DNA of 64,000 nucleotides. It comes from Uranotaenia lowii (lineage: Eukaryota > Arthropoda > Insecta > Diptera > Culicidae). The stretch spans positions 137,149,409 through 137,213,408 of the forward strand of contig NC_073691.1 in the NCBI RefSeq assembly GCF_029784155.1. Reading direction: 5' to 3'. Positions 1 to 10,544 of this stretch are shown in pieces. The position numbers and the translations under genes were made by a program. The notes under the pieces were generated by a model. It saw only the letters and a program-made list of their open reading frames with translations, ran no database searches and was not told the DNA's origin. Position 1 is the stretch's first letter; each line of letters opens with the position of its first letter.

Positions 1-130
1 ACCATTATAGGAACCTTCCCCGGCTTCCAATACCCCCATCTACCAAGTTTCACGTAAATCGATTTAGTAGTGTTTGAGTCTATAGGGATCAGATAGACAG
101 ACAGACAGGGAGACAGAAATCCATTTTTAT
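1..130. repeat. ACAG-rich tail, possible 3' end of a retroelement
   Basis: Four-base repeats of the type GACA/ACAG lie at about 91-118, followed by AAATCCATTTTTATATA. Tails of this kind occur at the 3' ends of some insect non-LTR retrotransposons, but no coding part is inside the window, so this is a guess from the ending only. Confidence 0.3.
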
Positions 131-133
131 ATA

Positions 134-1107
134 GGGGAGAATGAGGATACTTGATCCCTGGGGATACTTGATTCCTTAGCTATATCTCGAAACTGGAATG
201 TCTTACGAAGATCAAATGTTCTAGAAAAATATGCCAAAATGAGCAAAATAACAATGCTTGTAGTTTGAAAAATTTTAACAAAATAATTGTTTGAGTAATT
301 GAACTTTGTTTGAAAAATTTCACAAAATGTAACTTGAAGATCTTTTTTCATCACTTTGAAATGTTCCTTACATGGGAAAATTATGAAAAAAATATTTGTT
401 CCAATGTATCAATCGTTCGAGCATAAAATGAACTTCATAATGCCATATTTTCAAAGCAATGAAAAACTTTCGACTTTTTTCAGAAAAAGTTTTCTAAAAT
501 GTTGATTATGGGTACAATTGATCCCCTAGAATTGGGTACAATTGATCCCCCTTCCAAAGGGCATATTCTACTTCTGAATTGATCGTTATGATTGCTGATT
601 ACGAAATTACTAATATTTATCCAAAAACTAATACTTATCAAGCAATTGTCTGAAGAAAAGAGCGAAAATAATTAATTTTCTCTTAATTTAAAGAATAGCG
701 CCTTTAAGTATGCAATGTTATTAGCGTTGAGACAAAGTTATAGAATTTTCTTCTTATGTCTGCTATAAATTGTAAAATGAGAACAAACATGACCAAAATA
801 GTCAATTAACATTCTATCTTGGGGTTTTGTTTGATTTTTATACAAGGATTAGGGCTTCCTGAATAAAAAATCAAGTCTCCTTCAATAGGGGATCAAGTCT
901 CCCCTAACTTCAGAAAAATCGCAATTTTTTTACTCCCACGAAAATGCTTCTAGTTCATCAACGGGTTCAAGTATCGTTCTAATTTTTAGAGCATAGAAAC
1001 TTGAAGTTTCAAGCTTTCAGATAATGTCAAAGACGGCGAGTTGCTAAATTTTTCCAAAAAGATATGGCGAAAATAAGAAAAGGGGATCAAGTATCCCCAC
1101 TCTCCCC
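134..1107. mobile_element. MITE with TA target duplication
   Basis: Terminal inverted repeats of about 28 bp, beginning GGGGAGA and containing GGATACTTGATCC, face each other at 134-160 and 1081-1107, flanked on both sides by TA (132-133, 1108-1109). The 974-bp interior has no transposase frame. Copies of the terminal theme recur inside: GGGTACAATTGATCCCC at 510-526 and 534-550, and an inverted version near 888-903. The TA flanks suggest mobilisation by a Tc1/mariner-type transposase (inference). It sits directly against the foldback element at 1110. Confidence 0.75.
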
Positions 1108-1109
1108 TA

Positions 1110-2492
1110 CAGTGAGCGAAATAAGAATAGTACCACTATATGTTTTGTTTGTTAAAAATATGAGTGATTGAAAATCTCTTCAACAATTTGTTTGAAGTTG
1201 TTTAAGGCATAAATCAAGCATAAGTTTACTTTTTTTGGATGTTGCAATTGGCGTTGAGGACCAAAAATATGAAAAAAGGGTGCGAAATAAGAACAGTACC
1301 ACTTGTGTTTTTCAACAAAAACAAGATTATTTCTAAAAATTTACTGTGTATAAGTTAATAGTAATGTTTCTACGAATTATTGAAAAAGATAACTGCATTT
1401 TAAGGAGGTTCCTAGAATTTCAAAGGATTTCAAAGGTTTTAAAAGGGGGTTTAAAGAGATGCTCTTCTAGAACTAAGGAATTTGATATTTGAGGTATGAT
1501 TCTTTATCAAAATGCTGGATTTCTTTATTAACATTCATTAGTATGATGCAAAATGACGAAACAAAGATTTGAAGCTGAATTTGAATATAAAATATAGGCT
1601 TCAAATTCAAAAATACAAATGTTTTTAAATTATCAAACACTATTTCTCTAGTTTCAAGTCATAGATGGCAGCACTTTCTTGCAATTAAACCGAATTGATG
1701 CCCATTTTTTTGAAAAGAGGCATACACCGTCTTAGCCGATTTAGGCTTTACAGACTGAATAATGACGTGGACAACTTAAGGTTAACATTTAACACCCAGT
1801 ACCGAGATGGGAGTCGAACCCATGCTATCAGTGGATCAGCGATTACCGTCTCACCACTCTAACCACCGAAACGTTTCGAATATCTGGGAATAATTTAGGT
1901 ATGCTGAATGATTTTGGTGAAGAAATAAGTACTTGGTACCGTCTGACCACCTTGGAAATTCTAAGAACACAAAATCAAAAAAATAGAATTTCATCAAGGA
2001 CCGATAAAAGTAAATTCCTTGGACCGATAATCAGAATAATTTTGTACTTTCCGATGGACCTTGATGGACCAGACGACTAGCAGAATTATTGATATGATTT
2101 GAAATTAAATAGAAAATCAATATTGAGACTTAATTTGGTTTTAACTGCAAGATAGTGCTGCCATCTATGATTTGAAACTGAAAAAGTGAGGTTTACTGAA
2201 AAAAAAATCTAAGTTTTTGAATCCCAACCTGTTTTTCCTGATTCAAAATAAACCCTGAATGTTTGTTTCATCATTTCACGTCAATTTAATGAAGAAAGTA
2301 AATAGTTTGGTAAAGAATTACAGCTCGTATATCAAATTCCTTAGCTCTAGAAGAGCATCTCTTAAAACCCCCCTTTGAAACCTTTGAAAATCTTTGGAAT
2401 CTTAGAAAAGTCTTTAAAATGCAGTTATCTATTCCAATAATTCGTAGAAGCATTATTATTCACTTTTACACAGTAAATTTTTAGAAATAATC
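1110..2492. mobile_element. Foldback element with IR/DR-type Tc1 terminus
   Basis: Two imperfect arms, 1324-1696 and 2131-2492, are reverse complements of each other over roughly 360 bases; for example ATAGATGGCAGCACT at about 1660 answers AGTGCTGCCATCTAT at about 2155. The left outer end (1110-1350) adds a terminus that begins CAGTGAGCGAAATAAG and carries the motif GCGAAATAAGAAYAGTACCAC twice, about 165 bases apart. Related termini occur at 28273-28450 and, inverted, at 39178-39417. Two direct copies within one inverted repeat is the IR/DR layout in which Tc1-like transposases bind twice. The right arm lacks that outer part, so the element is truncated there. Confidence 0.6.
1800..1873 (-). 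other. tRNA-like segment (Pol III box A/B) in the foldback loop
   Basis: Read on the minus strand, TGGTTAGAGTGG (1854-1865) resembles box A, and GGTTCGACTCC (1810-1820) matches the box B consensus. The T-arm pairs perfectly (ATGGG/CCCAT around TTCGACT). The acceptor ends do not pair and the anticodon stem is poor, so this is not a functional tRNA gene. It looks like a SINE head or tRNA-derived relic; the first bases resemble a valine tRNA. Confidence 0.5.
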
Positions 2493-3000
2493 CAAAATTT
2501 ATTAGAAAATTTGTAGGCTATTAAAACACGAAAAATAATGATGAATTTCCTAATTTCAGCACATTTTATGACCTACAGAAACGAAACAATCGGGCAAAAA
2601 GTACCCTCCAAGAGCCGGCAAATTCTTAGAGGTCAAGTTCTTACATGTCTTTTCTTCAATGCAATACTTAACGTGCGACTTTCCGTAGAACAAGGGCAAA
2701 TATGCAAAACCAACTCTCCAAATGGCCAAAGTACACGCAAATAATTGCCAGTGCAGAATATCGGTAACGGATAATCATCGATTTGTTCACGGTAGCTGCC
2801 TTCAGCGTGAGTTTGCTCCCATGTTCTCCGTCCGATCTACCGAGCGATGAATGACGGAAGCATCTCGTTGGGTAATTCAACTTTGGCCGGACCCTCGAAA
2901 TAAGACGTCTCGGAACAAACACGCGGTGTCAATGTTTCAGCAAACATTGTTGTGAAGGGGGCCTGAAAAGAAATTGGCAGCAATTGATTCTTGGTTGTAT
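2493..3000. other. No gene recognised
   Basis: About 500 bases between the foldback element and the next MITE. The short open frames here have no recognisable protein features. Confidence 0.3.
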
Positions 3001-3462
3001 CACAGAGAACAGACGTACAAGCTCAAAAAAAAATCTTCAGAAGTGTGTAAAATTTCATATGCTATTATCGTAAACTTTGAACAGTGCCATCTATTGCGCC
3101 GTTCAAAAGTTACAAACCTAATTTTAAAGGCCCAGTTCTTGAAAATCGAATAATTAAATCAATGCCTCAGTAAAACGAAGTGCTTTAATTTATTGCTTGA
3201 TGAATGCAAAAAGAGTTATTATCAACTGAAAAAAAATAACTGCTTTCATTTTTGCACGAACATGAAGAATGTGTTACGAAACTTCAACACCGTTTTTTTT
3301 ATACCTGTCAAGTAGCTCAAACGACCTACTCAAAACTTTTTTACAGTTCTCGATTGTGAATTTAGAGACATCTGGGTGACCAGATAAAAAACAAAAATCG
3401 GTTCGAGAAAGCCGTTGGAATTTTTACACAAGTTTCGTGGACTGGCGTGTCTGTTCTCTGTG
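3001..3462. mobile_element. Small inverted-repeat element with 7-8 bp duplication
   Basis: CACAGAGAACAGAC (3001-3014) is answered by GTCTGTTCTCTGTG (3449-3462). Outside lie direct repeats GTTGTAT (2994-3000 and 3463-3469), which can be read as 8 bp (GGTTGTAT) if the end is moved by one base. A short perfect inverted repeat with a 7-8 bp duplication fits a non-autonomous hAT element. There is no coding content. Confidence 0.6.
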
Positions 3463-3498
3463 GTTGTATGTACAATCATATTGTTTTGAATGTAGGTA

Positions 3499-4442
3499 CC
3501 GTAATCCGGGGTAATATTGATCACTTTTTACAATATTTTTCGATTATTTTTTCTGTTAAGGGGAATGTGGCATGTTTCATATTTTTAAAACCAGTACTTG
3601 ACTCATATGAACGTATATCATGGTTGCGGGAATTTATTAGACTACTTTAAATTTGATTTAAAAATCGATTTCGTCGCTGTTCAGAAATTGAGGCTTTGGG
3701 GTTACATTGATCAGTCTCCATTTTGACGGTTTTAACGAGTTTTTCTTGATCATAAAGGATGCAAAACACCTTCATAATTGTTTATAAATTCTAATTAATC
3801 AATTCTACCTTGCTTTTTAATGTTTTCTTAAAATAAAAATTATAATCGAAAAAAAACAATTATGCTGCATACATCCAGGGGCAAAAATTATAATAATTGC
3901 TTAATAGTTTTATCTTCAAAATACAGATGAAATTTTACATTCACACATTTCCTTAGGCCATCCCACTAATTTCATTTTCATTTTTTCTTCAAAGTTAATC
4001 ATTTGATAGGATTCCTATCCATTTGTTAAATATGGGCTTACTCTTGGAAAATGTCCTTACTTTATAAATTTGAAAAATTTATCATTAAATGGATATAAAA
4101 ATATCACTATAACTGTAAATTTACAAAAAATAAAAGCTGTTCTTTCACATTCAACCACCCGTTTGCTTCTAAATACATTTTGGTATCATCAGGAGAGCTG
4201 TTTGTTTGTGAGCCTTGGAAAAAAATAGATATTTTTAGATTTTTGAAATTCCATTTTTACTAACAGAAAACAATTTCAAATACAAATCTAATTCTGTCTA
4301 TTTGATACTCAATTAATAGGCTTTCAAACATAGAAAACAGTTTTCAAAAATTCGAACTATAGACTAAGTTATTGATGATAATGTGTGAAAATTTATTGAT
4401 GATCAAAGTTACCCCGGTGATCAAAGTTACCCCGTTTTACGG
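3499..4442. mobile_element. MITE with CCGTAA...GGGG termini
   Basis: The left end CCGTAATCCGGGGTAA and the right end TTACCCCGTTTTACGG are inverted copies. Each is bounded by TA inside a GGTACC palindrome, so the exact ends are ambiguous by two bases. The right end holds a tandem duplicate of GATCAAAGTTACCCCG (4401-4416 and 4419-4434), and a related GGGGTTACATTGATCAG lies inside near 3699. The interior is AT-rich and non-coding. Confidence 0.65.
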
Positions 4443-4446
4443 TACC

Positions 4447-6100
4447 TGTGGATTTAGATAAAAACACATCATGGAAACAATTCATAAAATTAAAAAAAAA
4501 ACTTGTATGGCAGCTAAAATCCATTTCGAATCTGTTATTGAGTCGATCGTCATAACAGCCAATCAGGAAAACGTCTCTAGAGTTCTTTTATCGAATACAA
4601 TAATTTCCAATCTATATTTCTTATCATGACAATACTTTTGGAAGAACATGACCGCAGTATCCCCAAGGCTTTCCATCCGAAAACTAAATTCAAATTGTTC
4701 TGTTCAAAAATGCGTTCGTCTACAGAAGCCGTCGTTTATTTTCTCTTGGGCGTTTGGGAACGACCTCGTTTCGTATGTATGTAACTTTGTTCTACACGTT
4801 TTGCGCCATGTGTAGATCCACAGGTTTGACGTTCGAACAAAACATTCGGTGGTAACAATTTACATAAAGTCAAATTGCTCGTTCATCCCCAGGGTACAAC
4901 GAACGTTCTGTAGATGTCGCCGTGAAGAATCCATTCCTTACCATGTAAGGTGTTGCGAAAATTAAATTGAAGTTTGCTTAGTGACAATTTTCTTTTGGAA
5001 CAGCAGCGGTTTGTTCTTGTACACGGTAGGGTTTTAAACTTCCATAAAAGTAAGTACCCATTCGTTGATGATGATGACAGCAGCCATCGGTGCGTAATGG
5101 AAAGATAAATACCCTGTTTCCTTCGGGAATGTGCAATTTTTCGAATACTGTATAAGAACGGAGGAACAGAAAATCTACCATTGAAAACAGAACCATTCGC
5201 CACAATAAATTGTTGCTCGGTGAGCCTGTAATTTAATTATTATTTCCAGCAAACGCATCAAGGCAAACAAATATTTGCACGTGTTGATTGCGATTCTGCA
5301 TGAAACATTGTATCATTCAAATATGTATCTAGTTTTTTTTTCTTTTTATCAACCAGCATTCATGGGAGGTCCAGATTATATCATAATTGTTTATAACAGA
5401 TTTCACCATAATAAGTAATCGTATTTTAGCTAATCCTCAGGAAAGTTACACTGAAAATAATTTTCACTTAAATGCAAGTAACCTCTGAAGTGAATTTTGG
5501 CCATTTGTGAATTCATGTGAATGAAATGTATGCTCAGGTCGTTTAAATCTTACAGTAATAGTGATTTTAAAATGAAATTTTGGAATATCAATGATCAATC
5601 AACTTTGTTTAATCAAAACGATTGTTTATTTAATTGCGAATTCGAAAAAGACATTATTTTTACTAATTTATTGCTGAGTTCAAATCCAAATTTTGACTTA
5701 AAAAATGTATCCGCTTTTTCGATTTTTTCCCAAAATTTTGGTTGATGTTTTCTGAAAATAATAAAAAATAAATAAATAATATATCAAGGCTATTTCATTT
5801 TCATGACATGTACATACTTTTATTGAAAATTCCAGAATTAGAATACCATCGGAAAACATTTTCGGAACCTGTTTTTAAAGCAAACAGAAAGAAAAATAAA
5901 AATTAAATTGAATTATTTTGGTTATTCGAAATTTATCACAACTTTGTTAAAATTGAAATTATTATTAGATGTTTTAGTCCTGAATGGTATGATACGATAA
6001 TTTAGCAACCAAAAAACCCATCCCCATGTTGATAATTCATAGCGTGTCGTTAAAATTTACCCAAACACACGACAATATACACGGCGTGTAAAACACACGA
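4447..6100. other. No gene recognised
   Basis: AT-rich sequence with short open frames of no recognisable family. A CACTGAA motif after TA at 5449 may mark one end of an element discussed under the AAGTGA-rich repeat at 10240. Confidence 0.3.
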
Positions 6101-6667
6101 GTATTTCACGTTTAGCGTGAAGTGGAAAACCCGAGAAACGTCATTCGCATTTCCGGGTGGAAAAGTTAAGTTTGCCAGGAGAGCAGGTCGGAAGACGAAA
6201 GCGGAGAAAACCGAAAAAAAAACCATTGAAGACGGGACAGTACCTCAGCACGCAACAAGCAGTAAAAAAGGTATGTGAAAATCGAGTTGGCAAAGAACCG
6301 TAGCACCTACAAAAACGAACATCTCGTTTCAGCTCCGGTAAGGTACATACCTTTACACGCGTCACGTGCTTAGCGAAAAAGAAGAACAGGTGAACTGAAA
6401 CCAGAGCCTGATCTGAAAGGTAAAAGTTACCTGTTTGAACAAATCGTTCATAAAAATTAATGCGGTTCTATCCACTGACTCTAGGAACGCCAACCGAGAA
6501 AAGCGATTCCGAGCGAGGAGGGAAGCTCAAAGCTTTGAAAATCAAAAGCAAGAGCGTCGCATAGGTAACGCAACATTTTCGCAAAAAAAAACCTGCTACC
6601 TTTTTGCTCACAAGCGCCTTCTTCCTCAATACAGCCCAGTAAACATGAATCGGCATAGAAGTAACTC

Positions 6668-6706
6668 AAATCGCCAGAGGGATCGTAACGATCTCTCTGG
6701 CGATTT
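6668..6706. repeat. Near-perfect 18-bp hairpin
   Basis: AAATCGCCAGAGGGATCG, a TAA loop, then the inverse arm with one G-to-A difference (17 of 18 pairs). It lies in a GC-richer stretch without a convincing gene. It is too short for a typical pre-miRNA; a cruciform or protein-binding palindrome is possible. Confidence 0.7.
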
Positions 6707-6889
6707 TGCATCATCACATCGGCAGAGAGGAACACACCATACGCGTGCCTTGGGTGAGTGACACGAAATAATCTAAGACACGCCCTCCAGAGAAACACAC
6801 GAAAACAACCCGAATCGTGTTTGTATGTTTCTCTTCGAGACGCGTGTTTGCCTGCCTGCGAGCGAAGTCGACTGCTACGATTGAAAGCA

Positions 6890-6945
6890 CGCATATAAAA
6901 AAATCACGGAGATAAAAGCGACCACACCGTACGAGAGTACGATTC
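6890..6945 (+). promoter_or_regulatory. Possible TATA-type core promoter
   Basis: GCATATAAAAAAATC at about 6891 is followed some 50 bases later by ATTCAAACTG, loosely like an insect initiator. It precedes GC-richer sequence and the 76-bp repeat array. This rests on a single motif in AT-rich DNA and is weak. Confidence 0.15.
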
Positions 6946-7180
6946 AAACTGATTTCGCATGTACGCATTCGTATTCGTTGCCTCTAAGGTATCTCGGCAG
7001 GAAAAACCGAATGAGAATTTGCGTTCTTCGAGCGTCGTTGAAATTACCCGTTTTATTCTAAGTTCGGTGACTCAACTCTCACTTTTTTGCATGCTCTGTC
7101 GATTTTTAAAAGGACGCGCTTACTGGGAGGCGGCCTTCTTTTATTATTGCCTCAATTCCGCTACATTCGCCGGAGAAAAG

Positions 7181-8170
7181 GTGGCAATCGGCCACTCAGT
7201 ATCACCAGTAATTTCGGCTCCAACTGCCTGCCTCGGCTCGGCTACAACGCGCTCGCGGTAACAACATCAAAGGTGGCAGTTAGCCAAAAGCATCATCGTA
7301 GCGTCTAGATTCGTCTCTACGGCGCTCGCATACGTAGCACCAATTGTGGTGGCCAGCCACGCAATATCACCGGCAGCTCCAGCGGTAAATTTCTCGTTAT
7401 ACTCGTCGGAGGAAAGGTGGCAATCAGAAACACCCCGTCATCGGCAGATTCGGCATCAACCAATTTGCTGCGCCCGCAGTGGGAACATCAACGATGGTGT
7501 TCAGCCACACAGCACCATCTTCTGGATTCCGCAGTCCTAGTTTACATTGTGGTGACTAGCCACTCAACATCATCGGCTGCTCCTGCCGCAATTTTTCACT
7601 GCACCTGAGCACCTGCACCAGAGGTGCAATCATCTGTGGCATTTGGACAATTAGCATCATCGACAGCTTTGACTGCACTTTTCGGCTGTACCTGCGATCG
7701 TGGAATCGACTGTGGCATTTGGCCATCCACTACCGTCGGCAGTTTCGACTGCACCTTTCGGTTGCACCTGCAGTGCTGCAATCAACTGTGGCATTTGGCC
7801 AATTGGCATCATCGGCAGTTTCGACTGCACTTTTCGGCTGCATCTGCGGTCGTCGAACCAACTGTGGCCTTGGGCCATCTACTATCACCGGCTGTTGCGA
7901 CAGCACTTTTCGACTGCAATCTTCGATTGCATCGGCGATCGTCGCATCAACTGTGGCATTTAGCCACTCATTATCAGCGGCAGTTGCGACTGCGCTTATC
8001 GACTGCATCTACGGTGTTCGCATCAACTGTGGCATTTGGCCACTTACTATCATCGGCAGTTGCGACCGTACTTTTGGACTGCACCTGTTATTGTCGAATC
8101 AACTGTGGCATTGTGCCACTTATCATCAACGGCACTACTCGACTGCATCTGTGGTCGGCGTACCAGCGGA
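7181..8170 (+). repeat. 76-bp tandem array with degenerate 5' units
   Basis: CTGTGGC within a conserved ACTGTGGCATTTGGCC block recurs at 7634, 7710, 7786, 7862, 7951, 8027 and 8103: exact 76-bp spacing except one 89-bp step. Upstream, weaker copies (GTGGCAATCGGCC at 7181, then near 7272, 7345, 7417, 7493 and 7552) show less regular spacing, so the array decays toward its 5' side. Units also share GGCAGTTTCGACTGCACTTTTCGGCTGC-like segments. Because 76 is not a multiple of three, a fixed frame meets each unit in a new phase, yet long overlapping frames stay open on both strands. It may be a minisatellite rather than a gene. Confidence 0.85.
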
Positions 8171-8612
8171 GGCCTCGGTAAAATCATTTGTGGCATGATG
8201 CCGGAGGCGGCGAGAGGAAGTTTGCCCACAGCAAGGCGGAGGATGAAAAGCTTTGTGGCCACTCAGTGCGCTGCAGCGCCTTCATAGAGGATGCCGTAAA
8301 TGTGATAGAATCTGAATGAAAATGCTATGGGGGAAATGTGGGTAAAAAATTTTGGAAAAATTATAAACTAAATTCAAATTGAAAGTTTTCGAGCGTTATT
8401 CATTTCGTAGCTTCGTCTACGGTAAGTCCTCCATAATAACTTACATCCAACAAATGTTTCTCACCGTGGCAAGTTTATTCATAATTGCTTGTAGAAGTTA
8501 CAACTTCTGCCGATTCATATTCTTGCCCCTCATTCGGGCGAATAGTTGCACTACGATGTGTTACCCGATTCATAAGATATTTTTCCCGGGCTCTGGAAGT
8601 ACATAATTGTTA

Positions 8613-10118
8613 TCTAATATATAAAGATGAGTTGGACTATATATGTTTGTATGCACCTTATACAAATCCACACCGCTTAACCGATCAGCCTCTCCCACCT
8701 GAGAAAAGGGACCCTCCCATAGAACTTTAGTTTTTTTCCCACAAACCAAAAGTCATGGCACCCATTTTTCAGAACCATTATTTTTCCCTTTGGCGGGGTT
8801 GTTTTCACAATCACCATGGGCCGGGCATTAGAAACGACCATCAAGAGTTCACGTGGACTGGAAAGCAAATCAAAGCTTGCTGAGCATCAAAAATTTGAAA
8901 GGTAAAATTTTGGCGGGTGTTTTTTCCTTCTACTGTTCAAAACATGTGGTACCGGTACGAGATATTCGAATGCAATAATGAGCCTACATTTTGTATTGAA
9001 AAATACAACTATCCTGTAAAGAATATATTGACTAAAATTTTAGTGTTTTTCAATGTGCTGCCTACCGCCCCGCTGGAGGGCTTTGAGAGTTTACATGGAT
9101 ATACAGTGAACTGAACAGTCAACAGTGAATTGGCTTCTTCAGCTGAATAACTATTTGGACTGAATGCTGAAAAACTAATGAACCGATTTTCATAAACTCC
9201 AGCTTTTAACAAACCATTTTCATTTTTTTGGGATTCCTTATAGAGAAAGAAAAAATAATTAGATTCAGAGTTATTTGTTGAAGGCTGCAATTTCAACGCT
9301 TTGATAGCCGCCGAAAAATCTAAATAGGGGATTAGAAAATTGATTAGATAATACAATCTGAGGTTTTTAGTTTCATACAATTCTATTACATTGGTCAATT
9401 TACTTATACTTTTTTATTTATTTTTGGACATCAATGTGTTCAATTCTACCATCCAATTTTGAAAAAAAAAAACGGTTTGGAACTGAGAGTTCAAACAAAT
9501 GATTTCAAAGAATTTTAACATTGATCACTCTTCAAAATAATTAATGGAACTCAAATAAGACCATTTCCATAACATTTAAATGGTTATTTCGGTTCAGAGA
9601 TGATTTCTTTTCGATAACTCCAAGAAACTTTTAGTGCAACTTTCAACATTTAAGAAAAACAGTGTTAAATTAAAAAAAAAGCGAAAAAAGCACACATACA
9701 ATTGAAAACATGCCAAATGAGTCTTAAACATGGTTCAACAAGGTTCGGAAGTGTTTTTAGATATTTTTAAATAAATAAAACTTAAATATATCATTGTACA
9801 GGGAGATCATCCATCTTGAAAACTGGGATAGTCTCCAAAAGAGATTAAAGCTTTTTGTAATAGAGATGAAGGAAATTATTTTGAAATTCAATTCATAATC
9901 CTTAAAACTATAAGCTTCTTCTAAAAAAATGAAATCGATAAACACAGTGAATAATCTCAATAAAAACTTTTAAAAGACTTACAAAACATACGTGGCCAAA
10001 CGTGGGCCCAATTTCTTCAAATGATGAATACAAAGCTTCCTACATTTCGAAAAATCAAACGACTCATTTTGATTAACATCTTTTGTGAACCTGAGCAAGG
10101 CCGGGTAAAATCAGCTAG
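8613..10118 (+). mobile_element. Non-autonomous Helitron-like element
   Basis: The left end starts TCTAATATATAAAGATGAG after an A (8612); the right end finishes GGGTAAAATCAGCTAG before a T (10119). TC...CTAG termini inserted between A and T, without inverted repeats or target duplication, are Helitron hallmarks, and the GCCGGGTAAAA-CTAG ending resembles insect Helitron 3' ends. A second, degraded copy of the same 3' end is at 62837-62911. No Rep/helicase frame is present. I did not find a clear subterminal hairpin, which lowers confidence. Confidence 0.5.
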
Positions 10119-10239
10119 TGAAACTTATAAATTATTCTTTTTCTGCATCTACCAGCTCATAAACAACTCTGTTATAAATACAATAATAAAAACAATCTTA
10201 CAGAACATGGCTGACATTCGCTACCTGTACATTCATTTA

Positions 10240-10536
10240 AATTATAAGTGACCAGTCAATTGAAATTGACAATTAAGTGACGGGTCAAGTGAATTGAAGT
10301 GAGCATGTAATGAAATTGAAGTGAGCGCCGAAGTAAGTTGACATTCAGAGGAATTTCAAGTGCCAGTCACTTAAAACTCAAGTGATGAGTTAGTGAACAT
10401 TGATTCGGTCACTTGAAACTTAAGTGACAGGAGTTAAGTGAAATGTACATAAGCCACTTGAAATGAAGAAATTCACTGAATTTCCACTTTTAAGTGAAAT
10501 GTCATGTGTATTTTAAGTGTGATTAAGGGTTCAGTG
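10240..10536. repeat. AAGTGA-rich subterminal repeat region
   Basis: More than a dozen copies of AAGTGA or its inverse TCACTT are packed in both orientations (TCACTTGAAACTTAAGTGA-like pairs). The region ends in TTCAGTG followed by TA (10537-10538). An inverse end, TA then CACTGAA with TTCACTTAA behind it, lies at 5447-5472. The two may be the ends of one 5.1-kb element, or ends of two separate short ones. Confidence 0.4.
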
Positions 10537-10544
10537 TATCATTC

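Noticed and set aside
1800..1873. Functional tRNA gene
   Set aside because: The T-arm is good, but the acceptor stem does not pair and the anticodon stem is poor.
7624..8198. Overlapping long frames as protein-coding genes
   Set aside because: They are products of the 76-bp tandem repeat, which changes phase at each unit; no domain is visible.
9009..9398. 129-codon minus-strand frame as a gene
   Set aside because: It lies inside the Helitron-like element, is AT-rich and matches no family.
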